31,368 nt of DNA from a virus, in IMG/VR virus record IMGVR_UViG_3300045742_000176, positions 1 through 31,368 of that record; one strand, written 5' to 3'. Shown here in pieces: positions 15,050 to 21,718 of this stretch. The position numbers and the translations under genes are program-made. Positions within the stretch are counted from its first letter, which is position 1, and the number at the start of each line of letters is the position of its first letter. Below the pieces are notes generated by a model. The model made no database searches and was not told the DNA's origin. It saw nothing but the letters and a program-made list of their open reading frames with translations.

Positions 15050-15108
15050 CGACGCCGGGCTGGCGGGAAGTTTCGCGGATCCGGGTAGGACCTCTCAGCC
15101 CGGCGTCG
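15050..15108. repeat. 13-bp inverted repeat with a 33-nt spacer
   Basis: CGACGCCGGGCTG (15050-15062) and CAGCCCGGCGTCG (15096-15108) are perfect inverted copies. The spacer is long enough to contain a binding site or promoter. It lies upstream of the hairpin and the leftward genes. Confidence 0.55.
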
Positions 15109-15385
15109 AAGAGGGGCCGCTCGAGCCACCGCCGGTGCCCTCTTCCCCAAGAGGCGTCCGGACTCCCACGCTCCTGGTCGGCACGGGGCTCGTGGCGGGG
15201 CTGCTGGTGGGTGCAGCGGCGCAGGAGCGGCGTGTCGGCGTGGTGGTGGCGAGCGGCATAGGGGACATCGTAGCGCATGGTCGGGGGTCGGGCAAAGTGT
15301 GGTGGTTGCCCGGCGAGTTGCGGGGGGATCATGGGGGGAGTACCTGTGCATCATGCATGAGGGCTTCGACCGGATAGCGACAGTA

Positions 15386-15406
15386 TGAGTAACCGTACTT
15401 TACTCA
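15386..15406. promoter_or_regulatory. Operator-like inverted repeat TGAGTAA-N7-TTACTCA
   Basis: A perfect 7-bp inverted repeat with a 7-nt spacer in a locally AT-rich stretch. Its size fits a dimeric regulator or initiator site between the divergent arms. Confidence 0.4.
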
Positions 15407-15477
15407 AGGACCACCATCCAGAGGGGCGTAGAGGGGCGCTTTCTCGCCTGCAGATAGGAGATCGTCGACAGAACGGG

Positions 15478-15783
15478 CCTTACTTGGACGCCGAAACACC
15501 TTACTTGCCAAGTTAGGCCGATCGGAGGTCAAGTTAGGCCCCGATCGTCGAAAACACGGCCCCCGACCCTTAGAACGACCCTCTACGACCCTCTACGACC
15601 CTCTGCGGCTTTTGAGGCCGCGACCCTCTGCTGACCTGGTAAAACGCACTAAAACGACCCTCTACGACCCTCTAAACGTCAGAAGAGGACCCGCTCGCGT
15701 AGGGCTTCAAGTTAGGTCCCTCAGAACGTCGACGATCGGGTCAAGTTAGGCCGAGTAAGGCGCAAGTTAGGTCGCAAGTTAGG
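15478..15783. repeat. CAAGTTAGG iterons with inverted near-copies
   Basis: Six direct copies of CAAGTTAGG begin at 15509, 15530, 15708, 15742, 15763 and 15775, each followed by YC. Near-inverted copies CCTTACTTG begin at 15478 and 15499. Several starts are spaced by exactly 21 nt (15478-15499, 15509-15530, 15742-15763), about two helical turns. The pair at 15499-15517 forms an imperfect palindrome. The pattern suits iterons of a replication origin or a regulator array. Confidence 0.78.
15564..15674. repeat. CGACCCTCTA decamer repeats
   Basis: Copies or near-copies begin at 15564 (variant), 15576, 15586, 15596, 15621, 15655 and 15665, several of them head to tail. An inverted relative (CGTAGAGGG) lies near 15427. 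They sit between the two groups of CAAGTTAGG iterons, giving a nested two-motif array. Confidence 0.75.
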
Positions 15784-15930
15784 TCCTGACACACGGAGCC
15801 CGGAGGCGGAGTGAGGACACCTCGGCCAGCACGGCGCGGACGCACAGCCGCTCTGACGCGCTATCATGGGGCCGGTGGGTGGAGTGCCCACCACTCGGCC
15901 CGTAGGCCGGGAGACAGGAAGGAGGGCACC

Positions 15931-16104
15931 GTGAAGGCATCGGAGTACGGCGGGTCGGACACCGTCAAGACCCAGGGCATCCAGCCCAACCCGCACGAGC
16001 CGACCCCGGACGAGCAGTTGCGCCTGCTCTACGCCACGGACCCGGACGACGCTGTCACCGGCCCGGACCGTGACACCCCCAAGAAGAACTGGAGGAAGGT
16101 GTGA
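15931..16104 (+). CDS. Hypothetical 57-residue protein, first gene of the rightward arm
   Basis: GTG at 15931 follows AAGGAGGGCACC. The product begins MKASEYGGSDTVKTQGIQPNPHEP and ends PKKNWRKV; it is hydrophilic and probably unstructured. TATCAT at 15862-15867 may be the -10 element. Its stop overlaps the next ATG (TGATG). Confidence 0.72.
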   Translation: MKASEYGGSDTVKTQGIQPNPHEPTPDEQLRLLYATDPDDAVTGPDRDTPKKNWRKV

Positions 16105-16181
16105 TGGGCGGCAAGCCGAGCAAGGGCACCAAGAAGGATCGACGTCTCCGAGGGAACCGGAAGAAGACGAAGAAGGGCTGA
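16104..16181 (+). CDS. Tiny basic protein, 25 residues
   Basis: Encodes MGGKPSKGTKKDRRLRGNRK followed by KTKKG; over half of residues are Lys, Arg or Gly. ATG overlaps the previous stop and has GGAGGAAGG upstream. Its charge suggests nucleic-acid binding; small Lys-rich proteins near the terminase occur in other actinophages (recollection). Too short for the usual ORF cut-off. Confidence 0.65.
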   Translation: MGGKPSKGTKKDRRLRGNRKKTKKG

Positions 16182-16247
16182 CCGAGAAGCGATTCTCCCT
16201 CTCAGAAGGGACGATCGTTCCCTCGGCCTGCACACCGAGACGCCGGA

Positions 16248-16291
16248 CCAGAATCCCAGAGAGACCAGAGCATGGTGTTCTGGGATTCTGG
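16248..16291 (+). promoter_or_regulatory. 13-bp inverted repeat before the small terminase
   Basis: CCAGAATCCCAGA (16248-16260) and TCTGGGATTCTGG (16279-16291) flank an 18-nt spacer. TAGACT starts 4 nt after it. It may be an operator, an attenuator/terminator for the two tiny genes, or a packaging recognition site. Confidence 0.5.
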
Positions 16292-16294
16292 CGC

Positions 16295-16300
16295 TAGACT
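16295..16300 (+). promoter_or_regulatory. Candidate -10 element TAGACT for the small terminase
   Basis: Context GCGCTAGACTGGC is shared with the SSB candidate promoter on the other strand. It follows the inverted repeat and precedes the 9-nt tandem repeats and the terminase ATG. Confidence 0.42.
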
Positions 16301-16323
16301 GGCCGGGACGCCGCCGGGGAGCG

Positions 16324-16359
16324 GACACCAGAGACACCAGAGACACCAGAGACACCAGA
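16324..16359 (+). repeat. Four tandem copies of GACACCAGA
   Basis: Four uninterrupted 9-nt units end 19 nt before the small terminase start. Repeats near a terminase gene can be terminase-binding (cos/pac) sites, but this is inference. Confidence 0.7.
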
Positions 16360-16378
16360 GGATGGGAAGGTGGGGAAG

Positions 16379-16846
16379 ATGGCAGACGACGACCTCTACG
16401 TCCGCGTGACGGGCAGGTACGCGATGCTCATCTCCGGCGCGCTGAAGGTTGAGGACCTGGACGACGAGGAGTTGAGCCGGGGCCAGTTGCGTGCATCCGA
16501 CGGGTCGTTCCGTGGCCGTCCTCCCAAGATCCTGCCCACCGAGTTGGTGCAGGCGATGCGTCGGGAGTGGATGTCTCGAGCCCAGGGCAAGTTGCGGGAG
16601 GCTCTCCTCCAGCACGGCATCGGCACTCTGGTGGACCTGGCGACGACGTCGATCGACGACGGTGTCCGTCTCCGTGCTGCCCAGGCGATCATCGAGCGGA
16701 CCATGGGCAAGGTGCCCGACAAGATCGAGGTCGCTTCCGAGGACCCGGTGGAGACGCTCTTCCGTCGCATCCTCCAGAACCCCGACGGCCTGGACGCCCC
16801 GGTGATCCACGAGCCGAGTGCCGAGGAGAGGGAGATGCTGTCGTGA
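16379..16846 (+). CDS. terS-like: Terminase small subunit (putative)
   Basis: A 155-residue protein starting MADDDLYVRVTGRYAMLISGAL; AAGGTG lies 6 nt upstream (a GTG nine nt earlier is possible). The centre has a helical SRAQGKLREALLQHGIGTLVDLATTSIDDGVRLRAAQAIIERTMGKVPDK, a pattern common to actinophage small terminases that recognise the packaging site. It precedes the large terminase but is separated from it by six small genes and the lysin gene. Assignment rests on pattern and position. Confidence 0.7.
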   Translation: MADDDLYVRVTGRYAMLISGALKVEDLDDEELSRGQLRASDGSFRGRPPKILPTELVQAMRREWMSRAQGKLREALLQHGIGTLVDLATTSIDDGVRLRAAQAIIERTMGKVPDKIEVASEDPVETLFRRILQNPDGLDAPVIHEPSAEEREMLS

Positions 16847-16947
16847 TCTACCTCGTGGAGCGTACGTGGCTCACCGCTCGGTGCCTGCTCTGTCGTCGCC
16901 GGGTGGTGCGGTGGGGACACCTGCACGCGCCGGGCGAACTCTGGTGA
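16843..16947 (+). CDS. Tiny CxxC...H..H protein, 34 residues
   Basis: GTG at 16843 overlaps the terminase stop (GTGA). The product MIYLVERTWLTARCLLCRRR continues with VVRWGHLHAPGELW and has CLLC and HLH, a possible zinc knuckle. It is coupled to the following gene by a further GTGA overlap. Unknown function. Confidence 0.6.
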   Translation: MIYLVERTWLTARCLLCRRRVVRWGHLHAPGELW

Positions 16948-17153
16948 ACCCCGGCTGGCTGACGCAGGACGGCCCCAGTGGTGTCAACGTGCTGCCGGTC
17001 GACGACATCATCGTTCACGTCGAGTCCTCGGCGTGTCCGTGTGCTCCGAGGGTCGAGTGGATCGGGTACACCTGCCACGACCACGGGGACGGCGGTGTCG
17101 CTGCCGCTCGTCAGATGATCGTGCACGAGGCTATGGACGGTCGCGAGGAGTAG
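16944..17153 (+). CDS. Small conserved-type phage protein, 69 residues
   Basis: GTG start in a GTGA overlap. It reads MNPGWLTQDGPSGVNVLPVDDIIVHVESSACPCAPRVEW and ends IVHEAMDGREE. The C-P-C, CHDHGDGG and terminal HEAMDGRE pattern recalls a widespread actinophage family of unknown function. Probably metal-binding. Confidence 0.72.
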   Translation: MNPGWLTQDGPSGVNVLPVDDIIVHVESSACPCAPRVEWIGYTCHDHGDGGVAAARQMIVHEAMDGREE

Positions 17154-17164
17154 AGTGCACCGGC

Positions 17165-17311
17165 ATGAGCACTCGACTTCCTCTCCTCCCCGCCGTGCCT
17201 CCCCGTCCTCGGCGGGCAGCAGCGACTGCACTCCGTGACCTGGCGGACAGGCTGGACCCTCGACCCCAGGCACCCCACATCCACACGACCAAGGCGAGGA
17301 TCTGGAGGTGA
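17165..17311 (+). CDS. Hypothetical 48-residue basic protein, probably leaderless
   Basis: ATG at 17165 gives MSTRLPLLPAVPPRPRRAAA, Pro/Arg-rich. There is no Shine-Dalgarno; TAGAGT (17151-17156) lies 8 nt upstream, which would place the transcription start at or next to the ATG. Its stop overlaps the next start (GTGA). Confidence 0.6.
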   Translation: MSTRLPLLPAVPPRPRRAAATALRDLADRLDPRPQAPHIHTTKARIWR

Positions 17312-17709
17312 GCCGCTTGGGAGACGCAGTGAACCGCGTGCTCGGCAGGAGCGTGGTCGACTTGGCCGGTGCCGTCGACGAGGCCCTCGCCGACCTGGCC
17401 CGTGCACGTGGAGTGCAGGCCGAGTGCGAGGTCGCTCTGGAGTTGGCCAAGGGAGACGTCCGGGCCTCGCTGTCCCGGTTGGCCGACGCTCGGGCCGCTC
17501 TGTTCAAGGAGCACCCCGACCTCCTCGCCGACGCTCCCCCGCTTCCCACGGGTGCCACGCCTGCCAACGATGGGAGCGATGGTGGACTCTGGGAGACCGT
17601 GGAGGTCGACGACCCGGACGCTCCTCCCGCCCCTGGCGGAGGGACGTCCCGTGGCCGTGTGCCCCCGGCGGGGGATCTCGCAGACATGTGGGCCGAGCAC
17701 GACGAGTAG
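17308..17709 (+). CDS. Hypothetical 133-residue acidic helical protein
   Basis: GTG overlaps the previous stop (GTGA). Residues 1-75 are Ala/Leu/Asp/Arg-rich and probably form coiled coil (AVDEALADLARARGVQAECEVALELAK); the remainder is a Pro/Gly-rich linker ending DLADMWAEHDE. No family recognised. Confidence 0.72.
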   Translation: MSRLGDAVNRVLGRSVVDLAGAVDEALADLARARGVQAECEVALELAKGDVRASLSRLADARAALFKEHPDLLADAPPLPTGATPANDGSDGGLWETVEVDDPDAPPAPGGGTSRGRVPPAGDLADMWAEHDE

Positions 17710-17712
17710 TGC

Positions 17713-17718
17713 TACCCT
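17713..17718 (+). promoter_or_regulatory. Candidate -10 element TACCCT before the secreted protein gene
   Basis: TACCCT lies 39 nt before the GTG of the secreted protein, leaving a leader with its own GGGAAGGAACC site. The hexamer is repeated before the 90-residue gene at 18288. Confidence 0.32.
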
Positions 17719-17757
17719 GGGTGGGCTCGTAACAGCAACCGAGGGAAGGAACCTCTC

Positions 17758-18243
17758 GTGAAGAAGATCCTCGCCATCCTGGGTGTCCTGGCGACTCTGG
17801 TCGTCGTGGGGGCCGCACCGGCCAACGCCGCGTCCGGCCCGTACACCCGCACGATGTGCCACACCCACCGCTCCGCCGACCCGTTCCAGGACTGGATCGT
17901 CACGTGCTTCTCCACGACGTGGAAGAAGCAGGACGACGGGACGGGCTCCCGGATCCAGCGCATCAGCGTCTACCAGAACGGACCCAACTGGGGAGCCACG
18001 GGCTACACCGACATGTCGATCCGGTGGAAGTACCCGGACGGGTCGACGAAGAAGCGTTGGACCCCGACGTCGGAGAACGACACGTCGTGGTCGGACAGCG
18101 TCGGCAACAACGGCTGGTGCAACATGTCGATCTACTACTACGTCCGGGTGAAGGTCTCCCACACCTTCGACCACAACGTCCGCATGGAGGCGGACCTCGA
18201 CTGCGACGGAGGGTTCGACGTCGTCACCAACACCGAGCCGTAG
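17758..18243 (+). CDS. Secreted protein with signal peptide, 161 residues
   Basis: GTG at 17758 is preceded by GGGAAGGAACC. The N-terminus MKKILAILGVLATLVVVGAA is a classical signal peptide with a probable cleavage after Ala24 (ANA). The mature part of about 137 residues has four Cys (MCHTH, VTCF, GWCN, LDCD) and many aromatic residues, consistent with a disulphide-stabilised, beta-rich extracellular domain. Position between terminase and lysin genes suggests a role at the cell surface during lysis or in superinfection control. No family recognised. Confidence 0.78.
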   Translation: MKKILAILGVLATLVVVGAAPANAASGPYTRTMCHTHRSADPFQDWIVTCFSTTWKKQDDGTGSRIQRISVYQNGPNWGATGYTDMSIRWKYPDGSTKKRWTPTSENDTSWSDSVGNNGWCNMSIYYYVRVKVSHTFDHNVRMEADLDCDGGFDVVTNTEP

Positions 18244-18287
18244 ACCTCCATCTTGCCGGCAGACCAGGGTGCGCTCCAGCCGGGGCG

Positions 18288-18293
18288 TACCCT
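18288..18293 (+). promoter_or_regulatory. Candidate -10 element for a leaderless transcript
   Basis: TACCCT, then GGTCGC, then ATG at 18300. The spacing puts transcription start at the start codon, as in many actinobacterial leaderless genes. Confidence 0.4.
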
Positions 18294-18299
18294 GGTCGC

Positions 18300-18572
18300 A
18301 TGTCTCGAGGAACTTGGTCCACGTCCGACGTCGGCTCGCCGGAGTGGCAGACCCACTGGCTCGCCTGTGCAAGCGCTACCCTTGTGTCGCGTGGACAGCC
18401 GCACCTGGCGGTGTTGCTGAACCCGGAGGAGCCGACGCCGGAGATGCACCGCACCGCTGCCACCGCCGTCGGTCCTCTCCGGTCCATCAACTGGGAGGAC
18501 CCGGCCCAGGTCAAGACGAACGAGGCGTGGGAGCAGTATCGCTCCTGGGCCGAGGAAGGAACCCCGCAGTGA
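18300..18572 (+). CDS. Hypothetical 90-residue protein upstream of the lysin
   Basis: Starts MSRGTWSTSDVGSPEWQTHWLACASATLVSRGQPHLAVLLNPEEPTPEM and ends YRSWAEEGTPQ. No Shine-Dalgarno, but a TACCCT hexamer 6 nt upstream. The stop overlaps the lysin GTG (GTGA), so it is co-translated with the lysin. No transmembrane segment; it is not a holin. Confidence 0.66.
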   Translation: MSRGTWSTSDVGSPEWQTHWLACASATLVSRGQPHLAVLLNPEEPTPEMHRTAATAVGPLRSINWEDPAQVKTNEAWEQYRSWAEEGTPQ

Positions 18573-20014
18573 CTGACCCGATGCCGGTCCACGGCGCAGA
18601 CATCTCCCACCACCAGGCCAAGGTCAACATCAAGACGGCGAAGGCAGCCGGGCTCCGGTGGCTCTACCACAAGGCGACCGAGGGCGAGACCTTCACTGAC
18701 GACCAGTACGCCTCCCGCCGTGCGGCTGCCGCTGCCGCCGGTCTCCCGTTCGGGGCGTATCACTTCGCTCGTCCCGATGGCAACGACGCTTTCGTCGAGG
18801 CCCGCCGGTTCATGGCCGTGGCCGACCCGCGCCCCGGCGACCTCCGTCCGGTCCTGGACCTCGAGGTCATGGGGACCCACACCAACGAGTCGCTCCGGAA
18901 CTGGGCGAAGGTCTTCGTCGACAGGGTGACCGAGCACACCGGCGTCCGTCCCATCGTGTACACCCCGTACGACCTTGGCAACGCGGTCGAGGGCTGCCTG
19001 ATCTGGAGGCCCCGGTACAACGACTCCAACACCCCGCCGACCCGGTCGTGGGACATCTGGCAGTTCAGCAACGGCGTCTTCGGCGTCCCGAACTCCTTCC
19101 CCGGCCTGGGCCACGTCGACCTCAACACGATGCGCAAGGGCCTCCGGGTGGCCGAGATGCTGATCCCGAGGCCGGTGCCCGAGCCGCAGTACAGCCGGGT
19201 GCACGTCGTCCACGCACCGCTCCAGTTCTCGGACTCTCCTGGGGAGCACACCCGCGACATCGGGATGATCTTCGACCGCTGCGCCCGCCGGGGCGTCCGC
19301 ATCATCGGCGGCACCGAGGCCGGGCCGGGAGCCAACAACACCTCGGAGGAACTCGTCCGGATCGGAGCCGGATTCGGCTACCGGATGTGGGTGCCGTCCG
19401 CCCAGAGGAAGGGGCCGGGCTCTTCCACGGACTGCTGGGTCGGTGTCCGCGAGGACTGGATCGTCGGGGACTTCTGGGAGACCGGCTTCGAGCGGCTCAT
19501 ACCGGGCTCTGGGGAGTTGTACAAGGCAGCCGGGGTGAACCCCAGGGGCAAGCCGCGCTGGGGGCCGAAGGGCCTCGTCTGGGCGTCGTGGGACAGCCCG
19601 CTCGGCCGGTGGACCCATGGTGAGGGCCACATGTTGACGAAGGACCGTGGCCCCGGCAAGTCGACCATCGGAGGAGTGGACCACCACAGGTGGAACACGG
19701 AGTTCACTCGGGGGATCGCGGTCTGGGGCAAGGACAAGGGCCGGGGCTCCGCTCTCGTCACCTACGGCGGTGACCAGAACCTCAACGACCGCGAGGTCGA
19801 CACCTTCCGCGGAGGCCCGTTCACCTCGCTCGCAGACGAGTTGGAGAAGTGGGTCAACACCGGCCACGGACCCATCGACGTGCTGGCCTCCTTCAACAAC
19901 GACGGGCGCGTGGAGGCCGCATACTGGCGGGCTCTCAACGACCGTCGCTTCCCGCTCCACGTCGACCACTTCCTCTGCGAGGGTGGTCTCGACGTCAAGC
20001 ACCTGGCGACGTGA
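18569..20014 (+). CDS. Lysin: GH25 muramidase fused to an endonuclease/exonuclease/phosphatase-like domain
   Basis: A 481-residue protein. Residues 1-195 are a GH25 lysozyme: GADISHHQ (Asp11), KAAGLRWLYHKATEG, GLPFGAYHFARP, LDLE (Asp97, Glu99) and WDIWQFSNG. After a PRPVPEP linker, residues about 209-475 show EEP-fold landmarks: IIGGTEAG (Glu250), VWASWDSPLGRW, GGDQNLND (Asp402, Asn404), PIDVLASF and HVDHFLC (Asp466-His467). The first half should cleave peptidoglycan; the second would be a metal-dependent phosphodiesterase or nuclease. Both parts are in one unbroken frame. GTG overlaps the previous stop. It lies between the two terminase genes. Confidence 0.85.
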   Translation: MTDPMPVHGADISHHQAKVNIKTAKAAGLRWLYHKATEGETFTDDQYASRRAAAAAAGLPFGAYHFARPDGNDAFVEARRFMAVADPRPGDLRPVLDLEVMGTHTNESLRNWAKVFVDRVTEHTGVRPIVYTPYDLGNAVEGCLIWRPRYNDSNTPPTRSWDIWQFSNGVFGVPNSFPGLGHVDLNTMRKGLRVAEMLIPRPVPEPQYSRVHVVHAPLQFSDSPGEHTRDIGMIFDRCARRGVRIIGGTEAGPGANNTSEELVRIGAGFGYRMWVPSAQRKGPGSSTDCWVGVREDWIVGDFWETGFERLIPGSGELYKAAGVNPRGKPRWGPKGLVWASWDSPLGRWTHGEGHMLTKDRGPGKSTIGGVDHHRWNTEFTRGIAVWGKDKGRGSALVTYGGDQNLNDREVDTFRGGPFTSLADELEKWVNTGHGPIDVLASFNNDGRVEAAYWRALNDRRFPLHVDHFLCEGGLDVKHLAT

Positions 20015-20166
20015 GGTACTCCGTACGGCGCTCTCCGGCGCTGCCGACCCGGCCCCAGCCGAGTTGGTGGCGCCGGTGGCTGTGCGAGGCTCTGACCCAT
20101 GATCTCGTGCCGTCTCGGGGTGGCTCCACGGTGCGGTGTCAGCGCTGCGGGGACACCTGGCCGTGA
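20011..20166 (+). CDS. Hypothetical 51-residue basic protein with CxxC
   Basis: GTG at 20011 overlaps the lysin stop (GTGA), and its own TGA overlaps the large terminase start. It begins MRYSVRRSPALPTRPQPSWW and ends RCQRCGDTWP. Possibly a zinc-dependent nucleic-acid-binding protein; such small genes often precede terL. Confidence 0.62.
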   Translation: MRYSVRRSPALPTRPQPSWWRRWLCEALTHDLVPSRGGSTVRCQRCGDTWP

Positions 20167-21674
20167 CCGTTCTCCCCCAGCAGAGGATCTCCCTGGATCC
20201 GCCCCGGCCCATCAACGAGATGGCGCTGTATGGCGAGACGGGCTGGAACCCACACGAGGGCCAGCAGCGCGTCATCCTCGCCAGGGAGCGACAGAAGGTC
20301 GTGTCCGCAGGTCGCCGGTTCGGGAAGTCCGAGATCGGCGGGCACAAGTTGACGCAGGAGGCGCTCAACACCCGGCTGGTCAAGTCCATGCTCGAGGACC
20401 TCGGCAAGCGTCGGGAGTTCTGGGTCGTCGGCCCGTCCTACACGGACTCCGAGAAGGAGTTCCGGATCCTGTGGAACGAGTTGGCGCGCCTGGGCTTCAA
20501 GGACTACTTCGACCGTCCGGGGTCGTACAACAACCCGCAGACGGGGGACATGCACCTCAGTCTGTGGGAGGGGAAGTTCCAGGTCCACGCGAAGTCCGAG
20601 AAGCACCCCGACTCCCTCGTCGGTGAGGGTCTGTCGGGCGTGGTGCTGGCGGAGGCCGCGAAGTTGAAGGAGAGCACCTACAACAAGTTGATCCGGCCGA
20701 CGCTCGCGGACTTCCTCGGGTGGTGTCTGATGACGTCGACGCCGGAGGGCAAGAACTGGTTCTACCGGATGTGGAAGCGGGGACAGGACCCGCTCCGTCC
20801 GGACTGGTGGTCCATGCGTGCACCGTCCTGGCTGAACCCGTACGTCTACCCTCGAGGAGCCACCGACGACGGCCTGATCCTGCTGCGCCGGGTCATCAAC
20901 GAGCGGGACACCGTCATCGACGACGCGCTGTTCGAGAGGCTGGGAGTCGACCCCGAGATCGCGGCCCTGGCAGCCGACCTCACGGAGGAGGCGTTCAACC
21001 AGGAGATCGGGGCCATGTTCACGGAGTTCGTGGGCCGGGTCTTCAAGGAGTTCGACGAGGACATCCACGTCGGGGACTTCGACTTCGAGCCGGGCTGGGA
21101 GACCGTGGCCTGCGTGGACTACGGCTTCACGAACCCGAACGTGTGGCTCCTGTGCCAGATCGACCCTCACGGAGAGCGGGTCCGGGTGCTGGACGAGGTG
21201 TATGAGACCGGGCTCACCAACGACGAGTTCGCCGACGCGATCGAGGCAGCGGGCCTGTGTCCGTCGGGGCTCCGGTACTTCTACCCGGACCCGGCGGACC
21301 CCGGCGCGACACGTGTGCTGGAGAAGCGGCTCAAGATCCGCCACAAGAGCGGGACCGGAGGCGAGATCAAGCACCGGATCGACGCCATCCGCCGGGCTCT
21401 GAAGGTCCGCAACACCCACCGCGACGAGGGCGACCCCGTCCGGGTGCCACTGCTCCAGTTCGACCGTCGGTGCGTCAAGACCATCAACGACTTCCTCAAC
21501 TACCGTTACCCGGAGAAGAAGACCGAGCGGGCACAGGACTCCAACGCTCCGGAGAACCCCATGAAGAAGGACGACCACGGGCCTGAGGCAGTAGGACGGC
21601 TGTTCGCAGGCAGGTTCGGCACTCCGCAGAAGGAACGCCGCTCCAGGGCCACGAAGGCCGACGTCTCGGGCTGA
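20163..21674 (+). CDS. terL-like: Terminase large subunit
   Basis: A 503-residue packaging motor. The ATPase half shows HEGQQRVILARERQKVVSAGRRFGKSE (Walker A Lys55) and the Walker B region GVVLAEAAKL, then LMTSTPEGKNWFY (motif III). The RNase H-like nuclease half has CVDYGF (Asp319), RYFYPDPADPGA and the late DDHGPEAVGRLF segment. The GTG at 20163 (MTVLPQQRISLDPPRP) overlaps the preceding stop; the longer upstream frame lacks support. It cuts concatemers and pumps DNA into the prohead. Confidence 0.95.
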   Translation: MTVLPQQRISLDPPRPINEMALYGETGWNPHEGQQRVILARERQKVVSAGRRFGKSEIGGHKLTQEALNTRLVKSMLEDLGKRREFWVVGPSYTDSEKEFRILWNELARLGFKDYFDRPGSYNNPQTGDMHLSLWEGKFQVHAKSEKHPDSLVGEGLSGVVLAEAAKLKESTYNKLIRPTLADFLGWCLMTSTPEGKNWFYRMWKRGQDPLRPDWWSMRAPSWLNPYVYPRGATDDGLILLRRVINERDTVIDDALFERLGVDPEIAALAADLTEEAFNQEIGAMFTEFVGRVFKEFDEDIHVGDFDFEPGWETVACVDYGFTNPNVWLLCQIDPHGERVRVLDEVYETGLTNDEFADAIEAAGLCPSGLRYFYPDPADPGATRVLEKRLKIRHKSGTGGEIKHRIDAIRRALKVRNTHRDEGDPVRVPLLQFDRRCVKTINDFLNYRYPEKKTERAQDSNAPENPMKKDDHGPEAVGRLFAGRFGTPQKERRSRATKADVSG

Positions 21675-21681
21675 CGTCCGG

Positions 21682-21687
21682 TAGGCT
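21682..21687 (+). promoter_or_regulatory. Candidate -10 element TAGGCT ahead of portal
   Basis: TAGGCT lies 31 nt before the portal ATG in the 44-nt terL-portal gap, the same hexamer seen on the minus strand before several genes. Confidence 0.33.
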
Positions 21688-21718
21688 TCGCTCCAACCCA
21701 CGACCAGGAGGACCAACG

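Larger units (their letters stand above)
14996..15930. other. 935-nt non-coding divergent control region
   Basis: This is the only long stretch without a convincing gene. It separates the leftward replication arm from the rightward packaging/structural arm. It contains two hairpins near the leftward start, a 7-bp inverted repeat, two families of short repeats between 15427 and 15783, and TATCAT (15862-15867) before the first rightward gene. A plus-strand frame at 15135-15377 with G/C-ending codons and a hydrophobic stretch lacks a ribosome-binding site and is not called. Confidence 0.75.

Noticed and set aside
15135-15377. 80-residue plus-strand frame with a hydrophobic segment in the control region
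   Set aside because: G/C-ending codons are suggestive, but no ribosome-binding site is present and the frame overlaps repeated regulatory DNA; not enough to call.
15427-15783. CRISPR-like repeat array
   Set aside because: Repeats are 9-10 nt with irregular spacing and no uniform spacers; the nearby RecB/Cas4-like gene is an ordinary DUF2800 phage nuclease.
18224-20407. 727-residue minus-strand open frame
   Set aside because: Antisense to the lysin, with low-complexity composition and no domain.
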